Positions 35,194 to 46,358 of a stretch of DNA of 64,000 nt are shown here, one piece after another. Position numbers and translations under genes: made by a program. The DNA is from Argentina anserina (Eukaryota; Streptophyta; Magnoliopsida; Rosales; Rosaceae). The DNA is taken from the NCBI RefSeq assembly GCF_933775445.1, contig NC_065875.1, positions 2,232,001 to 2,296,000 on the forward strand. Reading direction: 5' to 3'. The notes below the pieces were generated by a model. It did no database searches. It was not told the origin of the DNA and saw nothing but the letters and a program-made list of their open reading frames with translations. The first letter of the stretch is position 1. Each line of letters begins with the position of its first letter.

Positions 35194-35370
35194 ACGTAAA
35201 TCATAATATTCAATGCGAGTACACAGGAGGCTTTACATAACAAGAACGTACATATACGTACTCTACATACTCGATCGACCTCTAGTACAGTAACTGATCC
35301 CTGGAACAGTGACAAAGGACGGAATGAAGCAGAAGACTGCTAGCTGTATAGCAGCTCTTATTTTTACATA
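35190..35370 (-). pseudogene. Orphan 3'-UTR-like relic of a proline-rich gene
   Basis: The order of shared blocks matches the 3' flank of the long proline-rich gene at about 42290-42455: a TAATATTCAA-type start, GGCTTTACATAA, ACTCGATC, CCTCTAG, TGGAACAGTGAC and TATAGCAGCTCTTATTTTTACATAT. No proline-rich coding sequence remains beside it. It marks a former family member at this place. Confidence 0.5.
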
Positions 35371-35933
35371 TTAAAAATAAAACTAAAACAAAAACACCCA
35401 GTGATGCAGGTTTCCCTACAAGACGTACGTGAATAATTTCTCTTTATAATTAAGGCAATTATATATGCATGAACGATTTTTATTCAGGTTTGTTTTGTAA
35501 GAACTATCAGTGATTTATGCTTCTAGCTAGTGAATGTAATTAGTACTAACTACGGACGTGACATGAATTTTGATCTAGAACAAGATCACTTTATCCAATA
35601 ATGAACGGTGCTGTTTTGATGAAGTGAAAACATTCAACAAGAGTTTTTCATCAAATATAGACAAAAGCAAGTATAAAGCCAATGAGATTCTTAGTATGAT
35701 GTCCTACCTCCAAAGGTTTGGCCTAGAAACACCGATACTTTTAACTAAAGATTTGGCGAGTGTCGATTATGAAAACAATGCATGTGTGTGTGTGAAAGCA
35801 TATGAGTTATAAGAAGGAGTTGTGCTCGAGTCATGATGTGGTTGTGTTTTAGATTCTGTGAAGTTTTGGTCCTTTTGGACGTATCCCTTGACACTTAATT
35901 AATGCCCCTTGGTTAGTCATTATGCGTATCACT
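35371..35933. other. Intergenic DNA without a recognisable gene
   Basis: The open reading at 35624-35812 has no recognisable domain. A short (TG)n lies near 35784. Confidence 0.35.
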
Positions 35934-36311
35934 ATTTGCATGCCGTAATTTCGTTAATCTTGTATACTTTTGTAAAATATTTGGTGGGTTTATTGCGTCT
36001 ACTGTACTTTACTTTTGATAATTTACATAATTGTGTAGAAAGAAATGAAGACCATATATTACACATGTTCGAATGGTTCGATAAGATATATAGTTGTGCC
36101 TGCCGACATGCATTTGTAAAATATTTGCATGCCGTAATTTCGTTAATCTTGTATACTTTTGTAAAATATTTGGTGGGTTTATTACGTCTACTGTACTTTA
36201 CTTTTGATAATTTACATAATTGTGTAGAAAGAAATGAAGACCATATATTACACATGTTCGAATGGTTCGATAAGATATATAGTTGTGCCTGCCGACATGC
36301 ATTTGTTTACA
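35934..36311 (+). repeat. 189-bp tandem duplication
   Basis: Two head-to-tail copies (about 35934-36122 and 36123-36311) are almost identical; I see one G/A difference (ATTGCGTC against ATTACGTC). Because 189 is a multiple of three, both strands stay open through it (35909-36319 plus, 35932-36255 minus), but neither reading resembles a known protein. Confidence 0.9.
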
Positions 36312-36723
36312 CTCACTGAACTTCGACTATATACAAGGATTATAGGTGTTGTAAATGGCCGAGAGGTATAGGAAATGCTTGTGTATATTAATTTGAGCTT
36401 GTGAATATGCCCCTATGAGCATGATCGACATAGACACACCACTATCTATTTGACGGGATCTGATGATAAATAAGTTAATTTCATGAGCAATCACAAAAAA
36501 AAAATTTTATTGGTGGCGGGCCTTACCTTGATGAGATTTGCTAAAGAATTAGTAACTCAATCGTTTAGCTCCAGCACAAAGAATATGAGAAAATAAAGGA
36601 AAAACTTCATCTTGTGGATGAAAATTCTTACAACAGAATAATCGAAGGACAGTAATTAATTAACGAAATGGAGAAAATGAGATTGGTTTGGATCCAACAT
36701 TAAGCCATTCTCTTTAGATTATA

Positions 36724-36752
36724 CTAGCCTTCCTACACGCTCGATGTGCGTA
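36724..36752 (-). mobile_element. Helitron-like 3' terminus (second of three)
   Basis: CTAG (36724-36727) preceded on the minus strand by a weak hairpin around CGCTCGATGTGCG. Similar in layout to the copies at 33139 and 46333, but its stem is the poorest of the three. Confidence 0.35.
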
Positions 36753-36968
36753 AAAAAATGCAGCGCTCGCGTGTGTATTTATTTATTTTTGAAAAATATA
36801 TTTAACGTATACATTCTTTTTTCTGTTGGGGCGGACATATTTAGTAGGCGATATGAGCTCAGAGAGAGAGAGAGAATCAGACTAATATTGTATATGTTCA
36901 TACAACAAGTTAGCTCAAATGGTTTGTTATGCTTATAATTGACAAGCAGGCTCCACCACGTCTTGGGT

Positions 36969-38545
36969 ATGGCTCATCAACGGACCCGGACCGGGCCTTA
37001 GTAAATTTAAATAAGTGACGGATCTAGCCGGGACGGGTATTTTCACATATATGAATATCCAAGCTCGCCCACTTAAAGCAGGCCTTGTGGGTTTTTACAG
37101 GCCGGGTCTTGCATGCTTGTATTAGAAAAAAAAACATAATACTCTTATTTAATGGGTTTGGAACAATAAAAGAATTATTAGAAAACATTCTAAAAAAATC
37201 ACAAATAAATTCTAGTTTCGAAATATTGTCGATCTACACTGATAGATGTGATCGATATATATATTTAGGGACCACGTAAAAAATTTCTTCCGTTTTGAAC
37301 ATGGTTTGACCGTCCGTATCTATGGTTAACCAAAAAAGATGCGTTTTGACATAATAAAACCTTATTGACCGGGGCTTTGCCAAATAAGTTTCCTTTTTGC
37401 GATCACGCACGATTTGTGACAAAAATTAGGTGATTTCAAATATATAAACAGCTTTCGGCATTCACATCTTGGTAATGGGTCCTCCCTTAGGAAATATTAG
37501 TGGTGTTTTTAGTTTACGGAAATTTTGACGGTCAACGATGTCCGAATTGGATGAAATTTTAAAATGGTCACTAAATATATATACCGATTACATCAGATTG
37601 TGTCGATCGATTCTAAGAAGTTTTCTTCATATAGTCGCTTCATATTGCGATGATTTTATTATAAACCTAATATAAATGTTATGATACATTAGTGGACACT
37701 TAGGCGATCGATAACTCTAGTTCGAAATATGGTCGATCGACACCAGCATATGTGATCAGTATATATATTTAGGGATCCCGTAAAAATTTCGTCCGTTTTG
37801 GACATAGCTTGACCATCCGTACCTACGGTCAACGAAAAAAGAGGCATTTTGATTTATTAAAACTCCATTGACCGGGGCTTTACCAAATGAGTTTTTTCGG
37901 TGCGACCATGCATGATTGGTGACAAAAATTAGATGATTTCATATATGCAAATGGCTTTCAACTTTTGCATCCTGGTAATGGGTTCTCCCTTAGGGCATAT
38001 TAGTGGTGTTTTTTGTTTACCGGAAATTTTGACAGACAGACGAGGTCCAAATTAAATGAAGTTTTAATAGGGTCCCTAAATATTAGTACCGATAACATTA
38101 GCTGGTGTCGATTAATCCCAAGAAGTTTACTTCATATAGTTGTTTCATAATGCTACAATTTTATTTTAAATCTAGTATATAGTTATAATATCAAGAAATA
38201 TAAACTTTTAAATATAGTATTATTAACATATATAATATTTTATGTATAATTATTACAAAAAAGACATATAATTGATATATGTATAATATAGTATATGCAT
38301 GTATAATATTTTATTTTTGGCGGGTTTTTACGGGCCTGGCATTGTAGACTTTTGGCGGGCCGGGCCTTGCGGGCTTTTGGCGTGCTGGGCCGGGCCGGGT
38401 TTCACACCTCTAAACTAAGCCCGACCCTCTACCCACAGAAGTGGAATTTAAAAGGGCTTTCTGGCGGGCCGGGACTGGTAAAAACCCATCGGGCTTGCGG
38501 GACTCCACGGACTTTTCCGATCCGTGGGCTTAATGATGAGGCGTA
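36969..38545. mobile_element. Putative DNA transposon with two internal 0.5-kb repeats
   Basis: Identical 9-bp words GTCTTGGGT flank the segment (36960-36968 and 38546-38554). Its ends share an inverted GCTCATCA/GCCTCATCA core next to GGGCCGGGC-rich blocks. Inside, a roughly 510-bp segment occurs twice in diverged form (about 37208-37690 and 37716-38190), marked by TCGAAATAT, ATATATATTTAGGGA, TTGACCGGGGCTTT and GACAAAAATTAG. No transposase is seen. A hAT type is plausible but unproven. Confidence 0.5.
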
Positions 38546-38599
38546 GTCTTGGGTTCAAATCCTACTATCAGTTGACAGATCCCCTCTTCTCGCAGTATG

Positions 38600-39360
38600 A
38601 ATTGATTCCAGACACTTGAGTTACTTACTTTCTGATCACACAATCAGTGATTTCGAGTATCACCTACGATATTTCCAGTCGATATTTCCGCGGAGAACGG
38701 AATAGTATTCGTGTCCAAAGCCCTAGCTTCTAGAGTTCGTTGCTTTTTCCAGGCCGGAAAAGGGCTTATACTGCTCGGCTTTGTTTGATATGTTCATTCG
38801 GTACTAATACAAACTATAACTACATAAAAATGGAAGGGCCACTATAGAAGCTAGAAGTAGCCTATAATAGAGTAGTCGGCCTAACAAAACCGTCACGACA
38901 ACATAAAATTTCCCGTTTGAATGTATCCCGTATGGAGCCATCGTCGCTTTCACCCGACATGCGGTCGGCCACCCCACCGGGTACCGACGCGCGATCAGGA
39001 ATAGCCATGAGCGAAAGTGAAGTCTCGGAGGCTCGAGAATCTTTGTTTTACAAACACAGTAAACGGGTACCGTCCGCCATAGCTATTCAACGCTTGTGCA
39101 ATGGAGGTCGCTCAGGAATAACTCCTTTTTTTGCGCCCCACGTTTGTAAAACTTCGATTATGCCTTCTATGTTTTCTTGTCTCATTTTTCTTCTACTTTT
39201 TCTTTTTCCCCCCAGTAGGAAAACTTCTCGTACTTTTTGTTTTCTTCACTCCATCAGATTTCTCCCTTTTAAGAAAATAGGATTTAATTACTTTAATATA
39301 GTAAACACCAAACACAATATTGGCAAAAAAAAACTCTTATAAGGGCCTAAATTAGCCTAG
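38600..39360 (+). other. GC-richer block of unclear, possibly organellar, origin
   Basis: Between AT-rich neighbours this block has balanced composition and an open reading from 38917 to 39342 (141 codons, including SEVSEARESLFYKHSKRVPS). Its texture (TTCCAGGCCGGAAAAGGGCT and similar) reminds me of plant mitochondrial DNA, but I cannot name a gene. It could equally be part of an unknown repeat. Confidence 0.2.
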
Positions 39361-40065
39361 ACAAAATTAAATTTCTAGATCCACCTCTGGTTGCATGTGT
39401 TTTAAATATTACGTACGACTGTTTTCTAAAAGAAACAATCTTGCAACTAAATAGAAGTAACATTACACCAATTTAAAAATGAAATAATCTTCATGGTAGT
39501 TAAACAGAAGCCAACAAGATCAAAAATATCAATCACATTATGTCTAACCATAACGCCCAAAATATCAATCAATGAATAAGCTTAGCTATGGCATATACTG
39601 AAATGCAGAGAAATAGAGCACAATGGTAATTGATTACAAACCTGAAGAGGATGACACGTTATCCATAGATTTCCAATTGTATGGGTGCAGCTTCTTCTTC
39701 TTCTAATTGTCACCATTGTTAACTCTGCCATTCATTCTACAATGGTGACCTTCACAATTAGGAAAAAGGAAAAATCAAATCTCCAAGATAGAACAAAGAT
39801 AAATCGAAGCAAAAGGTCAGGAGAAAAATAAAGGCCGAGAAAAAAAATACAGAGGACGACAGCGAGGAACTTTTGTGTATCTGAAGAGGAGATGAGTTTT
39901 TGGAACGACACTCTCTTCAATAGTGTTTCAACTGAATAGGAGTGGGGGAGATAACTTCCCATGTAAACTAAAATTTCTACTCATTTGACCTGTTTTATCC
40001 TTTTGGTATTTGATTATATTTAAGAGGGGCAAAATGGTAAGAGATGCTTGCCAGTTCCATAAGGA
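39361..40065. other. Intergenic DNA without a recognisable gene
   Basis: AT-rich. CTAGATCCACCTCTGG at about 39377 resembles the right end of a hAT element, but I found no partner. Confidence 0.35.
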
Positions 40066-40480
40066 AAAATACTTGTGTCCATACCAGTATGGACTTGTGC
40101 GTCCAAACTTCTCTTATTTCTATATATTTGGTAGTGTAAATACAAAATTTTAACCGTTCAATAGTTTTGTTAATCAATAAAGATCACTTTTGTAAAAAAT
40201 CATTATAAACAAATATTGTTTACTTAGCCGATTGTATCAAACAAACAGACGGCTGATTATATGACTACAAACTTTCACAAATACCATTCATTTGTTTAAC
40301 GTAATCGACTTAGTAAACGATTTTTGTTTCAATTCATATTTTACAGAGATGATCTTTATTGATTGATTAAACTTTTGAACAGTTAACATTATGAAGTCAC
40401 ACTACTAAAACTATAAAAATAAGAGAGGGTATGGACATCTACGTCCATACTGGTATGGATACTATGGATACAAGTATTTT
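40066..40480. mobile_element. Fold-back MITE with about 190-bp arms (415 bp)
   Basis: The left arm from AAAATACTTGTGTCCATACC through CAATAAAGATCA and TTTACTTAGCCGATT is mirrored almost to the centre by the right arm, which ends GGATACAAGTATTTT. A target duplication could not be fixed. It has no coding capacity. Confidence 0.7.
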
Positions 40481-42099
40481 GCTTAATTAATACTGATGAT
40501 GTGTAAAAGCAAATGAGCTCCCCACCTCCATCCTCACACATGTCTTCTACCTTTAACCACATTAACCATGGTTACTCAATATAATTAATTTTATAAATCT
40601 TATCTTATCTGATCTTTTTTTTTTCTCTTCTTTTTTATTTTGAAAACAAAATATCAAATGCTAATAACTCATTCCAATTATGATCTTGTTTTGAATGGTT
40701 TTTAATTTTTTTTCTATGTTTACAGGATCAACTTGCAAAAATAAATAATCAAACTTGAATTGATTTTTTTTCGGAAGCTTGTTACTCTCTTTTTGAAAGA
40801 GAAAAAATTCTAAACTGAGCGTCGGTAAATATTAGACTTTGATTTTGTTTTTACTTCAATATTAAAATTTTTATTAAGATTTAATATTTTATTTAAAATA
40901 AAAAAGATAGATAAAATCATAAAATCATAAAATTAAGGGTGTGGCTATTGCCACCACACTATTTACTTTGTTCACCCTCTCTACTCATTTCACCCCACAT
41001 TTTAAATTTAACATTATATTTGCTTACTTGACCCACTTATTTTTCTAAAACTGTCCTTAGATAACATATCAAATTGAAAAAGATAATTTTTAGAGAGAAT
41101 CTTTCAATTAATTTACAGCAATATAAAATGAATGATACAGTTTTGAAATAGAATCATAATCTGATTCATATATTTCTTTCTTAGTTATATATTTCTTTTT
41201 AATTTATTCTAAAACAATTAAGTGTTTATCTAATATAAATGCCAAACAATTCATAGATTAACAACTTCGAGTTGTGAAAAAAAATCATACATTATCAACT
41301 TTGAGCAAGGAAAAAAGATTGATTTTGGTGTTAGAATTTTTATTTGTAATATTCACCAGGTATTATAAAAGATATTATTAAGTTAACAGTAATAATTCAT
41401 GATTTGAATAACGAATATCATATGAATATCGAACAGAAAAGATGAAAATGTTCAATGAATAAGAGAGAAATGTTTTTAAATCGAGTGGAAAAGAATAATA
41501 TTTCATGACAAATTAAGTATTTTTTTGTATACATATAATTAATTAATTATATATTTTAAAAAATTAATGTACTTAATAGTCATTTTGCATTTAATTAATA
41601 TAATCTTTCAGTAATTGAAATATTTGTAGAGTGAACTAATGAGATAGTGGGGGACAATAGATTATATGTGTCAGATATGTGGGTAGGTAGTGATGGAAGT
41701 GGGGAAGTATGTGTGAGAGCAAATTTGCTTCCAATGATGATTGGAGAAGAAAACAGTAAAAATGAGTATTTGCATGTCATGACAGATAGTCAGTTAAACG
41801 AGTTAATTTAAATTGACCGCAAGTAATTGACATATTTTCAAGTATGTTGAAGCTTTAATTTTCTCAATGGACACCTGACTTTGTAGGTGCATGGTGAAAT
41901 TGAAAGATTCCTAGGAACAGACAACACCTGCTCCACAATCAAACTGAAAATAATTTCCACCACTAACGAAGTCTAACTAAAACCCGCCAACACTTCCATT
42001 TTTCACTATTTTGAAAAACTAATTGCAGCTTGTGCTTAGCTTGTATAAGCACATTTGAAGGATACTAATAGAAGCAGACAAGGATACCAATAAAATACG
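40481..42099. other. AT-rich intergenic DNA
   Basis: No gene. GAAGCAAATTTGCTC-type words at about 41715-41735 (minus strand) and AAGCAAATGAGCTC at 40508 could be diverged inverted ends, which I could not confirm. Confidence 0.35.
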
Positions 42100-43390
42100 T
42101 GTATATATATATAAGTTTAATTATTTTCTTTTTGGTGTTCATATCGTGATTCTCCACCAATCACATATTACTTTCCCACGCAAAATACTACGTACAAAAT
42201 AAGGTTGGTTCGTACTTCCATCTTTTTCTGGTTGTTGTTAACTTGTTATTAAGATTTAAGAATCGGAAAACTAAATAAATATAGGCTAGAGAATTCGTAA
42301 TATTCAAAGTGAGTACATTGGATGCTTTACATAAGAACAACATAGTACCTACTCGATCTCTAGAAGGACAACATGAAATCAAACAGAGTCTGGTATTACC
42401 CCATGGAATAGTGACCTATTCCATGAAAGTAGGGTTATAGCAGCTCTTATTTTACATATATCTCATGAAAGTAGTAATCTAATGATGATCTGATGATCAG
42501 GAGGGAGATGGAGGTTTGTGAGGGGAAGTTGGAGGCTTCTTCGCAAGAGTAGTTGGAGGTTTTAATTTCCTAGGCGGCTTGTGTGCATCCTCCTTCGCAT
42601 TCTCTGCAAGGTGACGATCGTGATGTGGTGGGCGCTCTCCTTTACCCTTCGGTGACTTGTGTTCTGGGAATGGCTTATGTTCTTCATTTTTATCAAGCGG
42701 GGTTGGCGGATTGTGTTTTGGGGGTGGCTTCTTTCCTTTAGAAGACTTACCATCTAACTCGGTGGAAGCAGACGTCTCGAGCAAACGGCGTCCGGTGTTT
42801 TGTTCATGAGGTGGTTTGTGCTTTGGTGGTGGCTTATCACCCTTGTGAGGCTCATTACTTGGATGTCCTGGTTTGTGCTCTGGTGGTGGCTTCTCTCCCT
42901 TCTTAGGCTCATTGTGATGTTGTGGTGGCTTCTCTCCCTCGGAAGGTTTTCCATCAGTCTCTAACAAGCGGTGGTCATGAGGTGGCTTGTGCTTTTGTGG
43001 TGGCTTCTCTCCCTTATGTTCATTGTGGTCTTGTGGTGGTTTCTCTCCCTTGGAAGGTTTTCCTTCTAACTCTAACAACTGATGTTCATGAGGTGGTTTG
43101 TGCTTGGGTGGTGACTTCTCTCCCCTGTGATGTTGACCGTGCTCTTGTGGCGACTTCTCTCCTTTGGTAGGTTTTCCATCCAACTCCAGCAATTGGTGTT
43201 CATGAGGTGGCTTGTGCTTTGGTGGTGGCTTCTCTCCCTTGGAGGGCTTCCCATCTAGCTCTAACAATTGGTGTTCATGAGGTGGTTTGTGCTTTGGCGG
43301 TGGCTTCTCTCCCTTGTGAGGTCCGTTGTGCTCTTGTGGTGGCTTCACTCCCTTGGAGGGCTTTCCATCCACCTCCGACAATTGGTGTTC
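42100..43390. repeat. Segmental duplication, copy 1 (3' half and 3' flank of the long proline-rich gene)
   Basis: This stretch recurs at about 62893-64000. Non-coding flank and coding sequence are both kept, at roughly 95% identity by eye. The similarity breaks at a GTGTATATATAT word on the left. The true right boundary lies beyond the window for copy 2. Confidence 0.85.
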
Positions 43391-43942
43391 ATGAGGTGGC
43401 TTGTGTTTTGGTGGTGAATTCTGACCCTTTGGTGGCTTACCATCCAACTCCGTGGAGGAAGACTCTAACAAACGACGTCCAATGTGTTTTTCATGAGGAG
43501 GTTTGTGCTCATGACCCTTGTGAGGTTTCTCGCAAGGATTTCCTTTGTGCTCCTGTGGTGACTTTTCTCCGTTAAAAGGTTTTGCATCTGTCTCCAACAA
43601 CCGGTGCTCGTGAGGTGGCTTGTGTTCCGGCGGTGGCTTCTCCCCCTTACCCTTCGGAGGTTGATCACGAGGGGTTGATGGCTTGTGCTCGGGGAGTGGC
43701 TCTTTCTTACTTAATGTGGTTGGAGGCTTGTGTTTAGGGGGTTGGGGTGACTTCTGAATGTGAGAGACTTCCACCATTAGGGGGTGGTGGATGGGTGGTT
43801 TGTGGTGGCCCGATGGATGAGTAGGAGGCTTATGAAATGGTGGTTTATGATGATCATCGTGTTGATCAGCAACAGTGGCAGTGGTAGTGAAAACCACTAC
43901 TGCAAGAAGAAACAGAAGCAGATAGTTGGAAGCTGCAGGCAT
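42497..43942 (-). CDS. Long secreted His/Pro/Lys-rich repeat protein
   Basis: This is an intronless 481-residue protein. Residues 1-25 are a hydrophobic signal peptide (LLLFLLAVVVFTTTATVA). From about 105 to 400 there are eight imperfect repeats of a KHKPPHEHQLLELDGKPSKG unit followed by EKPP. Two of them (about 151-175 and 379-403) are variants with GRRLLE and a Ser-rich insert before TELDGKP. Spacers such as QEHNGPHKGEKPP lie between units. The C-terminal 80 residues are KPP-rich without the LLE unit. Only one Cys (137) is present and Tyr is nearly absent, so extensin-type Tyr cross-linking is unlikely. His-rich HEH/KHK clusters could bind metal ions. It is probably apoplastic or wall-associated. 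No named family is recognised beyond proline-rich protein. Confidence 0.9.
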   Translation of the reverse strand: MPAASNYLLLFLLAVVVFTTTATVADQHDDHHKPPFHKPPTHPSGHHKPPIHHPLMVEVSHIQKSPQPPKHKPPTTLSKKEPLPEHKPSTPRDQPPKGKGEKPPPEHKPPHEHRLLETDAKPFNGEKSPQEHKGNPCEKPHKGHEHKPPHEKHIGRRLLESSSTELDGKPPKGQNSPPKHKPPHEHQLSEVDGKPSKGVKPPQEHNGPHKGEKPPPKHKPPHEHQLLELDGKPSKGEKPPPKHKPPHEHQLLELDGKPTKGEKSPQEHGQHHRGEKSPPKHKPPHEHQLLELEGKPSKGEKPPQDHNEHKGEKPPQKHKPPHDHRLLETDGKPSEGEKPPQHHNEPKKGEKPPPEHKPGHPSNEPHKGDKPPPKHKPPHEQNTGRRLLETSASTELDGKSSKGKKPPPKHNPPTPLDKNEEHKPFPEHKSPKGKGERPPHHDRHLAENAKEDAHKPPRKLKPPTTLAKKPPTSPHKPPSPS

Positions 43943-43985
43943 TGTGTATGTTTTGGGTTCGTTTGGAAACTAGGAGTGAGTGGCG

Positions 43986-43992
43986 TTTTATA
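43986..43992 (-). promoter_or_regulatory. TATA box of the long proline-rich gene
   Basis: TATAAAA on the minus strand, about 45 bp upstream of the ATG at 43942, implying a very short 5' UTR. Confidence 0.75.
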
Positions 43993-44009
43993 GTGAAGGG
44001 GTTGCCTCA

Positions 44010-44155
44010 AAACTGGTGTCACGAGTGATGTCATGGTGTAATACTGTTGTAATATAACAAATGGCAATGGGTCCTTATGTCGAGTTGAAAGGTCTGACAA
44101 TTTTATGTTCATACAATGTAAGAAGCGTTCACAACTCACATGCATGCAACAATTA
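44010..44155 (-). promoter_or_regulatory. Conserved upstream block of the proline-rich genes
   Basis: GTCACGAGTGATGTCATGGTGTA and the sequence after it recur at about 30307 and, more weakly (GTCATGAGACATGTCATTGTGC), at about 45295. Conservation could reflect shared ancestry, regulation, or both. It contains a TGATGTCA-type bZIP-like word. Confidence 0.4.
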
Positions 44156-44657
44156 GTAGTTTATGTCTTATGAACACTCACTGATCAAGAAGACCCGTAT
44201 ACCTTCTAATCGATAATAGAAGCATTCTCTTTTTTATCGAACATAGGTAGCCTAGCTAGCTTTGCTAATTTCCATCCATAGTGACCAAAAACACGTATAG
44301 AACTGATTAAATATTGAAGACGTATAGCTAAATAAATGATTTGCATGTGGATGAGTAGAATGAATGATTTGGCGTGCGAGTCAAACAGTGGAGGAATTTG
44401 GGGAAGAGATTTCATTCTGTAACGTCAAGCCAATCAAGGTTTGGCCAAAAAACCTAGTTGTTTGTACGTCGGTGCATGTGGTGCGATTTGTGTGTGTGTG
44501 AAAGCATGTATATGGTTCTGTGGTTATCTTTGTACTTCACAGATTCTTTAGATTTTAGTAATTTTCCTTGTTCATTCTTTTAATTTGTATTATTAATATT
44601 ATTATGTACGATTATAATTACTTGTTAACTTCCCTCTAGATTTTCTATATCAGTACT

Positions 44658-45166
44658 CAAAGACGGAACCACATGTAAGGCTATTAGGACTATAGTTCTA
44701 TTGAAAAACACCCGTTAATATTACCTAGTATATATGTTATATGTTCAAATGTTTGAGTTAGTCGAGTTGGCTAACTGTCAATTTTAAATTTAGCCATACC
44801 AAGTGGTGTTGGATTTCTTTACATTTTTTTCTTCTTCCTCTTCCTTCCCAATTTTTCTCCTTTTTGTCTACTATAGAGTTTTATTGTTTTTTTTTCATTC
44901 CTTTTCTTTCTTCTTCCTCTTCCTTTACAGTTCTTTTCCCTTAAATTTTTTTTTCTATCCTTAATTCCTTATACTTTACAATTTTGTCTATTATTTTCTA
45001 TCTCTAAATTATATATTAATTTATTTGTATTATCTCCCCATTTATTTCTATTATCTTTCTTTAGTTACAACATATTATTTATATATTTTTTAGGTATTTA
45101 GTTTTATATAAATTTTTTTTGACTAAAATTAGCGCTACTCACTTTTCAATCTTGGTTCCGCTCCTG
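44658..45166. mobile_element. hAT-like MITE (509 bp)
   Basis: The left end CAAAGACGGAACCACA and the complement of the right end (CAGGAGCGGAACCAAG) are inverted repeats of hAT type. Flanks TCAGTACT and TCATACTC agree if one base is deleted. The interior is pyrimidine-rich and non-coding. Confidence 0.55.
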
Positions 45167-45284
45167 TCATACTCCCAATATTTGCAGGTCTTCTTTTTTA
45201 TTGTAATCTTAATTAGCGTGGACATGCATGCATATACGAAATGATCAAGTCTAATTCCTCGATCTTTAAAAGTGACTCATGGGA

Positions 45285-45365
45285 AACATTGGCGTCATGA
45301 GACATGTCATTGTGCATTACTGCATTTGGATATCTCTATAATCGAGTGTTTTGCACCCCATTTTT
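45285..45365 (-). pseudogene. Second orphan promoter-like relic of the proline-rich family
   Basis: GTCATGAGACATGTCATTGTGCATTACTGC aligns by eye with the upstream block at 44018 and with that at 30307. No coding sequence lies beside it. Confidence 0.35.
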
Positions 45366-46332
45366 TGTGCTGAAAAGGTTGACGACTGAAGTGTTCAATT
45401 TTTTCCAGTTACATATACACGCTCTTGTGGCAAAAGAGATCACAATAAAAATTTAATCTACACTTTGCAAAAGCAATGTGAAAGTACACTGCCTTATCGA
45501 TCGATAACTACTTTCAATCACATGGAAGATAGATTTTGTATGTCCGTAGAATTAGCTTGATTCTCGTACCTGGTAGAGTGCTGACTTGGGCGGAAAGATC
45601 AACAATGATTAAGCTAAGATATCGTTTAGTTTATTACTTTCATTTGCAATACATTTGGTAGCCCACAATGGTGTTTCATCTTTTCCCACTTAGGCTGATC
45701 ACGATTATATTAATTAAGCAATCGTTATGGGATTAGTACATCCCTCTCAACACTATTGATCTAAGATCGAGTCTTCAAATTCAGTCCAAACAATGTCCTA
45801 GCAGAACGTAAGGGCCGGAGATTGGAACAAAACCACGCATCCAGCTATGATATAGTACGATGACTAAAACGAGCGTGTTAAAATTTATTACGAACGACTG
45901 TATACATTTCTGGTACAAAATGAAAAGGTTTGTCAAAGGTACACTGTTGTATGCTTTACAACCTAAAATTCTTTAGTGACACTTGATTTTACTTCTCTAA
46001 CTACACGCGTGAATAATGACGAACATATGATTTCATAATATAGTGTCATATAGAGTTTTATCTAAAAGAAAAGTGGATCCTTAACTAAAATGTTTATATG
46101 GTCTGCGATAAATGTGTATAGGATGAGAGGCCCTGCATTATTGCACGGTCGATCACTGGTCATGTGGCTGGTTTCGCTACAAACTTCTTCATTTTTGTCG
46201 TGATCCTTTTCGACTTGTCTTCTGAATCTTCCCTATTCCTGCATGTTGACTCTTTACTTGACTCTGCCGTCGTGTTACTCGTCTAAGTACGAAAAGTATG
46301 GAAATTAACCCAAGTGCCTAAGGAAATAACTA
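45366..46332. other. Intergenic DNA without a recognisable gene
   Basis: AT-rich. Nothing I can support. Confidence 0.4.
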
Positions 46333-46358
46333 CTAGCCTCGTACCCGTGCGATGCACG
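46333..46358 (-). mobile_element. Helitron-like 3' terminus (third of three)
   Basis: On the minus strand the hairpin CGTGC-ATC-GCACG (46346-46358) is followed after 9 bases by CTAG (46333-46336) and then T. The element would extend to the right. Its 5' end was not found. Confidence 0.5.

Noticed and set aside
38541..38565. tRNA B-box-like GGGTTCAAATCC as a tRNA or SINE
   Set aside because: No matching A box, cloverleaf or poly-A tail at the right distance, and it overlaps the flank of another element.
42922..43575. Antisense ORFs through the long proline-rich gene (VVASLPW-type repeats)
   Set aside because: They mirror the coding repeat, which lacks stops in several frames. No start context or domain is present.
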